NCBI GenBank assembly: GCA_012510865.1
Contig: JAAZHF010000347.1
Span: 1 to 10,841, forward strand
DNA length: 10,841 nucleotides
Source: Gammaproteobacteria bacterium
GTDB taxonomy: Bacteria > Pseudomonadota > Gammaproteobacteria > Xanthomonadales > Xanthomonadaceae
Reading direction: 5' to 3'
The notes beneath the pieces were generated by a model. It saw only the letters and a program-made list of their open reading frames with translations. It was not told the DNA's origin and ran no database searches. Below, piece by piece: positions 6,537 through 10,841 of this stretch (position 1 is its first letter; every line of letters begins with the position of its first letter). The position numbers and the translations under genes are program-made.

Positions 6537-7253
6537 ATGACCGACGTGATCCCCGCGCCGGCGCCGGTCCGCGTGCCGGTCCGCGACGGCGGCAGCTTCC
6601 CCGTGCGCCGCGTCTACTGCGTGGGCCGCAACTTCGCCGACCACGCGCGCGAAATGGGCGCGCAGGCACCGGCATCGCGCGCCGATCGCGGCCGCCCCGT
6701 GTTCTTCATGAAGCCGGCCGACGCGATCGCCACCCGCGGCGAGGTGCACTATCCGCCGGGCACCGCCGACCTGCACCACGAGGTCGAGCTCGTGGTCGCG
6801 CTCGGCCGCGACGCGCCGCCGGGCGTGCTCGCCCGCGATGCGGCCGAGGACCTGGTGTTCGGGTATGCCGTCGGCCTCGACCTCACCCGCCGCGACCTGC
6901 AGTCCGCGGCCAAGCAGGCGGGTCTGCCCTGGGACACGGGGAAGGCCTTCGACGAGTCGGCGCCGCTGAGCGAGATCGTCCCGGCCGCCGCGATCGGCCC
7001 CCTCGCGGCCCGCCGGCTGTCGCTCGCGGTCAACGGCACCGAACGCCAGGCCGCGCCGCTCTCCGACCTGATCTGGGACGTGCCCGACATCCTGCACGAG
7101 CTGTCCCGGCTCTATGCGCTGCGCGCCGGCGACCTGGTCTTCATGGGAACGCCCGCGGGCGTCGCCGCGCTGGTGCCGGGCGATGCCTGCGAGGCCCGCC
7201 TCGACGACGCCATCGAACTGCGCTGCCGGATCGCCGCGCCGCGTGTACGCTAG
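6537..7253 (+). CDS. Fumarylacetoacetate hydrolase (FAH) family protein
   Basis: Predicted 238-aa enzyme with the FAH catalytic fold, close in size to the compact acylpyruvase/FAHD1/YcgM branch rather than the two-domain tyrosine-pathway enzyme. An N-terminal [16 protein letters not shown] (27-42) and FFMKPADAI (56-64) are typical. The divalent metal ligands are seen as Glu82 and Glu84 (in [11 protein letters not shown]) and Asp115 ([10 protein letters not shown]). [19 protein letters not shown] (125-143) and the late GTPAGVA (204-210) complete the signature. Likely reactions are hydrolysis or decarboxylation of small 2,4-diketo acids such as acylpyruvates or oxaloacetate; the exact substrate cannot be decided. 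There is no aromatic-degradation cluster around it, which favours a housekeeping role. The start lies 28 bases after the small membrane protein with only a weak GGA upstream. Confidence 0.93.
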   Translation: MTDVIPAPAPVRVPVRDGGSFPVRRVYCVGRNFADHAREMGAQAPASRADRGRPVFFMKPADAIATRGEVHYPPGTADLHHEVELVVALGRDAPPGVLARDAAEDLVFGYAVGLDLTRRDLQSAAKQAGLPWDTGKAFDESAPLSEIVPAAAIGPLAARRLSLAVNGTERQAAPLSDLIWDVPDILHELSRLYALRAGDLVFMGTPAGVAALVPGDACEARLDDAIELRCRIAAPRVR

Positions 7254-7273
7254 CAGCCACAGTCATACGCAGT

Positions 7274-7279
7274 GGGGAG
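7274..7279 (+). promoter_or_regulatory. Shine-Dalgarno site of mscL
   Basis: GGGGAG sits 6 bases before the ATG at 7286 and supports that start over the in-frame ATGs two and three codons later. A weak -10-like TACGCT at 7246-7251 overlaps the FAH-family stop and could give mscL its own start of transcription, but no good -35 is seen. Confidence 0.65.
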
Positions 7280-7285
7280 ACCGCG

Positions 7286-7696
7286 ATGGGCATGATGGGT
7301 GAGTTCAAGGAATTCGCGATGCGCGGCAACGTCGTCGACCTCGCCGTGGGCGTGGTCATCGGCGCCGCGTTCGGCAAGATCGTCACCGTACTGGTCGACA
7401 GCGTGATCATGCCGCCGATCGGCCTGCTCATCGGCGGCGTCGACTTCTCGGACCTGGTGATCACGCTCAGGCAGGCCACGGTGGACGCGGCCGGCGAGGC
7501 CGTGCCCGCGGTGACGATCGGCATCGGCGAGTTCATCAACGCGCTGATCCAGTTCGTGATCGTCGCGTTCGCCATCTTCATGGTGGTGAAGGCGATCAAC
7601 CGCCTCAACCGCAAGCCCGAGCAGGCGCCGCCCCCGGAGGTGCCGTCCGAGGACGTGCTGCTGCTGCGCGAAATCCGCGATTCACTCAGGAAGTAG
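7286..7696 (+). CDS. mscL: Large-conductance mechanosensitive channel MscL
   Basis: Predicted 136-aa pentameric inner-membrane channel that opens under high membrane tension and releases solutes during hypo-osmotic shock. It is nearly collinear with E. coli MscL and has the same length. The N-terminal amphipathic helix has [17 protein letters not shown], and TM1 carries the pore-constriction residues Leu19 and Val23 with Gly22 between. KIVTVL and [13 protein letters not shown] lead into a periplasmic loop (about 52-80). TM2 (about 82-105) includes [21 protein letters not shown], written here only as its landmarks IVAFAIFMV and NRLNRK. The C-terminal bundle helix reads [15 protein letters not shown]. 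It is 32 bases after the FAH-family gene and followed by a strong terminator, so it probably ends that transcription unit. Confidence 0.98.
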   Translation: MGMMGEFKEFAMRGNVVDLAVGVVIGAAFGKIVTVLVDSVIMPPIGLLIGGVDFSDLVITLRQATVDAAGEAVPAVTIGIGEFINALIQFVIVAFAIFMVVKAINRLNRKPEQAPPPEVPSEDVLLLREIRDSLRK

Positions 7697-7725
7697 GCCC
7701 CCGGCAGGACCTGGGGCACATCGCC

Positions 7726-7765
7726 ACGGGGCCGCGGCTTGCTAAGCTGCGGCCCCGTCCTTTTG
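7726..7765 (+). terminator. Rho-independent terminator after mscL
   Basis: Two 15-base arms (7726-7740 and 7744-7758) pair perfectly apart from one G-U pair, around a nominal 3-base loop, and are followed by CCTTTTG. This is the strongest intrinsic terminator in the window. It starts 29 bases after the mscL stop and ends only 14 bases before the ATG of the peptidase gene, so it occupies most of the short intergenic region. Confidence 0.85.
7740..7748 (+). promoter_or_regulatory. Possible extended -10 promoter for the M28 peptidase gene
   Basis: TGCTAAGCT (7740-7748) contains the TGn extension and a TAnnnT hexamer, and would start transcription near 7755, about 25 bases before the ATG. It lies in the loop and inner right arm of the mscL terminator. 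No clear -35 is present at 7720-7725. It is the only plausible promoter I see between the terminator stem and the gene. Confidence 0.3.
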
Positions 7766-7771
7766 TGCAGC

Positions 7772-7775
7772 GGAG
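7772..7775 (+). promoter_or_regulatory. Shine-Dalgarno site of the M28 peptidase gene
   Basis: GGAG lies 4 bases before the ATG at 7780. It supports this start, which gives a clean signal peptide, over an in-frame GTG at 7765 that would fall in the terminator's T-tract. Confidence 0.55.
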
Positions 7776-7779
7776 CGCC

Positions 7780-9222
7780 ATGCGCCTGGTCCCGATGTTG
7801 CTCGCGGCGGCGGTCGTCGCCACGGTCCACCTTCCCGCCGCGGCCGCTCCGCCCGCCGATGGAGCCGCTTCCGCCAGCGCCGCGCCGGCCGCGGACACCC
7901 GCATCGGCGACGCATCGATGGCCGTCGCGGCGCGTCTGCGGGAGACGGCGCTCGCCAGCAGCCTGGCCTGGGACATCACCGAGTCACTGCCCACGGAGAT
8001 CGGCCCTCGCCTGGCCGGCAGCGAGGCCGACGCGCGCGCGGTGGAGTGGGCGAAGGCGAAGTTCGCCGAGCTGGGCTTCGACCGGGTCTGGACCGAGCCG
8101 GTGACCTTCCCGAAGTGGGTGCGCCGCAGCGAGTCCGCCGAAGTTCTGGGCGCGTACGCGCAGCCGCTGGCGATCACCGCGCTGGGCGGCAGCCCCGGCG
8201 GCACCGTCGAAGCGGACGTCGTGCGCTTTGCCGACCTCGCCGCGCTCGAGGCCGCGCCGGCGGGCTCGCTGTCCGGGCGGATCGCCTTCGTCGACTACCG
8301 GATGGAGCGCGCCCGCGACGGCAGCGGCTACGGCCCGGGGTCGCGAGTGCGCAGCCGCGGCCCTTCGGCCGCGGTCCGCGCGGGAGCGGTCGGCTTCCTC
8401 ATGCGCTCGGCGGGGACGGACTCGCACCGCAACCCGCACACCGGCATCACCCGCTTCGACGAAGGACTCGATCCGGTGCCATCCGCGGCGCTGTCGGCGC
8501 CCGATGCCGACCAGCTGGCGCGCCTGCTCGCGCGCGGCCCCGTGCGCCTGCGCCTGGCGCTGGACTGCGGCTGGGACGGCGAATACACCTCGAAGAACGT
8601 GATCGGCGAAATCACCGGGTCGAGCCTTCCCGGCGAAGTGGTCCTGATCGGTGCCCACCTCGATTCATGGGACCTGGGCACCGGTGCGGTCGACGACGCC
8701 GCGGGCGTCGGCATCACCATGGCCGCGGCGGTGCACATCGCCGCGCTCGAGCGGCGCCCGGCGCGGAGCATCCGCGTGGTCGCATTCGCCAACGAGGAGC
8801 AGGGTCTGCACGGCGGCCGCGCCTACGCCGAGCGCCACGTCTCCGACATCGCGCGCCACCAGCTGGTGGCCGAGAGCGATTTCGGCGCCGGCCGCATCTA
8901 CGGCTTCAACACCAGCGCCCCTGCGCACGCCCTCGGCGCAGAGGCCCGGATCGCGGAAGCCCTGGCACCGCTGGGCATCGAAGCGCTGGACGAAGGCGGT
9001 CCCGGTCCCGACCTGCTCGCCATCACCCGCCGGGGCGCAGCCTGGGCCTGGCTGGGCCAGGACGGCAGCGACTACTTCGACCTGCACCACACGCCGGACG
9101 ACACGCTGGACAAGATCGCTCCCGCGGCGCTGGCGCAGAACACGGCGGCCTACGCGGTGTTCGCCTACCTGGCCGCGGACGCCGAGGGCGATTTCGGGAG
9201 CGCGCCGGGCGAAGCCCCCTGA
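7780..9222 (+). CDS. Exported M28-family zinc metallopeptidase
   Basis: Predicted 480-aa aminopeptidase or carboxypeptidase-type M28 enzyme, exported to the periplasm or outside. The signal peptide (about 1-23) has a short basic start (MRLVP), a hydrophobic core and an AAAA end. An N-terminal lid is interrupted by a PA-like insertion (about 120-260; note GRIAFVDYRM and AAVRAGAVGFLMRS). The catalytic domain follows, with the two-zinc set complete: His293 in GAHLDSWD, bridging Asp305 in GAVDDAAG, catalytic Glu339 and ligand Glu340 in ANEEQGLHGG, Asp367 in ESDFG, and His437 in DLHHTPDDTLD. Size and order fit bacterial M28 peptidases with a PA domain. Substrate preference is not visible. It stands alone between the mscL terminator and a convergent methyltransferase gene. 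Confidence 0.94.
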   Translation: MRLVPMLLAAAVVATVHLPAAAAPPADGAASASAAPAADTRIGDASMAVAARLRETALASSLAWDITESLPTEIGPRLAGSEADARAVEWAKAKFAELGFDRVWTEPVTFPKWVRRSESAEVLGAYAQPLAITALGGSPGGTVEADVVRFADLAALEAAPAGSLSGRIAFVDYRMERARDGSGYGPGSRVRSRGPSAAVRAGAVGFLMRSAGTDSHRNPHTGITRFDEGLDPVPSAALSAPDADQLARLLARGPVRLRLALDCGWDGEYTSKNVIGEITGSSLPGEVVLIGAHLDSWDLGTGAVDDAAGVGITMAAAVHIAALERRPARSIRVVAFANEEQGLHGGRAYAERHVSDIARHQLVAESDFGAGRIYGFNTSAPAHALGAEARIAEALAPLGIEALDEGGPGPDLLAITRRGAAWAWLGQDGSDYFDLHHTPDDTLDKIAPAALAQNTAAYAVFAYLAADAEGDFGSAPGEAP

Positions 9223-9263
9223 GCGCGGCCGGGTCCATGCGCCCGGGCCGGGACCGCGTGCGC

Positions 9264-10016
9264 CTACGAAGCGCGCGCCCCGGACTGCCACCAGCGCGCG
9301 AGGAACACCGCGGTGGCGGCCGCCACGTTGAGGCTCTCGACCGCGCCGGTCCCCGGGATGGACAGGCGGAGGTCGCAGGCCGACGCCAGCGCGGGCGACA
9401 TGCCTTCGCCCTCGCTCCCGAGGACGAGCACCACGCGCTCCGGAAGCGGCGCCGCGAGCACGTCGGAGCCGCCGCGGACCACGGTCGCCGCCAGCGCGAA
9501 GCCGGCGCCCCGCAGCTGGGAGATGGCGTTGTCCTCGCGCCCGAGGCGCACCATCGGCACCGCCTCGGCGCCACCTTCGGCGACGCGCGCCGCGGCCCCG
9601 GAAAGCTGCAGCGGCGAGTGCCGGGGCAGCAGGACCGCGGCGCCGAAATTTGCGGATGAACGCAGGATCGCGCCGAGGTTGTGCGGATTGCCGACGCCAT
9701 CGAGCCAGAGCGCACAGGCGCGCCCGGCGGGCAGCTGCTCCAGCCACGCGGCGAGGGCCAGCTGCGGTTCGCGCAGCACGTCGGCGACCACGCCCTCGTG
9801 GTGGCTGCTGGCCGCGAGCCGGCGCAGGTCGTCCTCCCCCACCACGCGGTATCCGACGCGCTTCGCCACGCACCACTTCAGCAGCGGCTGCAGCCGGGGG
9901 ATCATCGCCTCGGCGAGGTACAGCTTGCGGATCGAGTCCGGGCGGCGCGCGAACACCGCCTGCACGGCGTTGAGGCCATGCAGGCGGACTTCGTCGGTGG
10001 CGCCGGCACGGGCCAT
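9264..10016 (-). CDS. SpoU/TrmH-family RNA 2'-O-methyltransferase, YfiF-like
   Basis: Predicted 250-aa SPOUT methyltransferase acting on the ribose of rRNA or tRNA. An N-terminal substrate-binding domain (RLHGLNAVQAVFARRP, 11-26; SHHEGVVADV, 71-80) precedes the knotted catalytic domain. Motif 1 is NPHNLGAILRSSANFG with Asn110 and catalytic-type Arg119; motif 2 is LVLGSEGEGMS (197-207); motif 3 is SIPGTGAVESLNVAAA (219-234). SGAAARVAEGGAE and the closing LARWWQ recall E. coli YfiF more than RlmB, but YfiF is about 345 aa as I remember it, so an N-terminal extension is absent here. The RNA target is therefore not assigned. The start at 10016 is 5 bases after the symporter stop, with no Shine-Dalgarno site, suggesting translational coupling. 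Confidence 0.9.
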   Translation of the reverse strand: MARAGATDEVRLHGLNAVQAVFARRPDSIRKLYLAEAMIPRLQPLLKWCVAKRVGYRVVGEDDLRRLAASSHHEGVVADVLREPQLALAAWLEQLPAGRACALWLDGVGNPHNLGAILRSSANFGAAVLLPRHSPLQLSGAAARVAEGGAEAVPMVRLGREDNAISQLRGAGFALAATVVRGGSDVLAAPLPERVVLVLGSEGEGMSPALASACDLRLSIPGTGAVESLNVAAATAVFLARWWQSGARAS

Positions 10017-10021
10017 TCGCG

Positions 10022-10841
10022 CTAGCGCCGCCGCAGCCAGAAGGTGGCGTTGCGGATGCCAAGCGCCTCGGGATCGAAGACCGGCTCCTTGCCCTGCTTC
10101 TTCTGCCTCTCGTAGTCGCGAAGGGCGAGCAGCGCCGGCTTCTGCAGCAGGAACAGGGCGATGATGTTGAGCCAGGCCATCAGGCCCACGCCCATGTCGC
10201 CAAGGGCCCATGCGGTCTTCGCGTTGTGGTACGCGCCGAAGACGACCATGCCGGTGATCGCCACGCGCAGAAGCAGCGTGGCCAGCGGCCGGGTCCTGTG
10301 CCCGTTGAGGTAGGTCAGGTTGGTCTCGGCCATGTAGTAATAGGCCATGATCGTGGTGAACGCGAAGAAGAACAGCGCCGCCGCCACGAAGCCCGATCCC
10401 CAACCCGGGAGCACGGTGTCGATGCCCGCCTGCACGAAGCCCGCGCCGGCCTCGATGCCCGGCAGCGCCTCCTGCACGAGCGTGCCGTCGGGCAGCTGCA
10501 CGTTGTACATGCCGGTCGCCAGCACCAGGAACGCGGTCGACGTGCAGATGAGCATGGTGTCGAAGTAGATCGCCCAGGCCTGCACGTAGCCCTGCTTCGC
10601 GGGGTGCGAGACCTCGGCCGCGGCCGCGGCGTGCGGGCCGGTGCCCTGCCCGGCCTCGTTCGCGTAGACACCCCGGCGCACGCCCCATTCCACCGCCAGC
10701 CCGAGCATGGCGCCGAAGCCGGCATCGATGCCGAAGGCGCTCCGGAAGATGATGCCGAACATCTCCGGCACGTATTCGTAGTTGACGATCATCACGAACA
10801 CGGCGGTGAGGATGTAGCCGATCGCCATGAACGGCACCACC
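10022..10841 (-). CDS. Alanine/glycine:cation symporter (AGCS) family, C-terminal part
   Basis: The right edge cuts this minus-strand gene; 272 C-terminal codons plus a TAG stop are visible. The product is an inner-membrane amino-acid carrier, normally 450-550 residues, driven by Na+ or H+. The family signature is clear: WGVRRGVYANEAGQGTGPHA, then AAEVSHPAKQG. Several hydrophobic spans follow, including FAFTTIMAYYYMAE and AWLNIIALFLL. The end is polar and basic (ALRDYERQKKQG, final WLRRR), as expected for a cytoplasmic tail. The first visible codons are internal, so no start is given. The methyltransferase gene begins 5 bases downstream. The likely substrate is alanine or glycine by family, but it is not provable from this part. 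Confidence 0.93.
   Translation of the reverse strand, partial: VVPFMAIGYILTAVFVMIVNYEYVPEMFGIIFRSAFGIDAGFGAMLGLAVEWGVRRGVYANEAGQGTGPHAAAAAEVSHPAKQGYVQAWAIYFDTMLICTSTAFLVLATGMYNVQLPDGTLVQEALPGIEAGAGFVQAGIDTVLPGWGSGFVAAALFFFAFTTIMAYYYMAETNLTYLNGHRTRPLATLLLRVAITGMVVFGAYHNAKTAWALGDMGVGLMAWLNIIALFLLQKPALLALRDYERQKKQGKEPVFDPEALGIRNATFWLRRR

Noticed and set aside
3307..6540. 1077-codon plus-strand open frame
   Set aside because: Shifted frame over trmB, the permease and the Rieske gene; the Arg/Pro/Ala-rich product lacks any recognisable domain.
9223..9263. Terminator between the convergent peptidase and methyltransferase genes
   Set aside because: Short GC palindromes only (for example GCCCGGGC), no long stem and no T-tract.
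1..10841. Novel defence, mobile or biosynthetic system
   Set aside because: I looked for repeats, direct-repeat arrays, transposase or integrase motifs, toxin-antitoxin pairs, NRPS/RiPP-like genes and nucleases. Every long gene but one belongs to a familiar household family, and no such cluster is present.

Overview
The window is ordinary, very GC-rich bacterial chromosome with densely packed housekeeping genes. The gene set (thiS-thiG-trmB, a GDSL autotransporter esterase, mscL, an M28 peptidase with signal peptide, an alanine/glycine:cation symporter), the strong GC bias at third codon positions and the many starts lacking a Shine-Dalgarno sequence suggest a gammaproteobacterium of the Xanthomonadaceae/Lysobacteraceae (Lysobacter, Luteimonas or a relative). 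That placement is an inference from recalled protein similarity; no search was run.

Layout, left to right. The left edge cuts a minus-strand tRNA, probably tRNA-Gly(UCC), of which only the acceptor strand and D-arm remain. A compact promoter precedes it. Next is a minus-strand gene for a secreted and outer-membrane-anchored SGNH/GDSL esterase autotransporter (100-1935), which ends in a GC-rich hairpin. Divergent from it runs the plus-strand series thiS (2076-2276), thiG (2305-3105), trmB (3167-3907) and an SLC13/DASS-type permease with two internal RCK_C domains (3917-5758). A small minus-strand Rieske protein gene (5790-6161) converges on the permease. Divergent from the Rieske gene is a plus-strand run: a 98-aa single-span membrane protein of unknown function, a fumarylacetoacetate hydrolase-family enzyme, and mscL. 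That run ends at the best Rho-independent terminator in the window (7726-7765). An exported M28 metallopeptidase follows (7780-9222). A minus-strand pair then converges on it: an AGCS symporter cut by the right edge (10022-10841), and, 5 bases after its stop, a SpoU/TrmH-family RNA methyltransferase resembling E. coli YfiF (9264-10016).

How the genes relate: ThiS and ThiG supply the thiazole half of thiamine. TrmB makes m7G46 in tRNA, and the thiS-thiG-trmB order is, as I recall, shared with pseudomonads and xanthomonads. The other genes are physiologically independent: nutrient uptake (DASS, AGCS), osmotic protection (MscL), extracellular or periplasmic hydrolysis (esterase, M28 peptidase) and RNA modification. 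I found no CRISPR array, insertion sequence, prophage, toxin-antitoxin pair or defence cluster. The observations worth a second look are regulatory or small-scale: a 21-codon ORF that overlaps both the thiG stop and the trmB start, leaderless-looking starts of thiS and thiG, a promoter-like element in the loop of the mscL terminator, and a palindromic spacer in the tRNA promoter.
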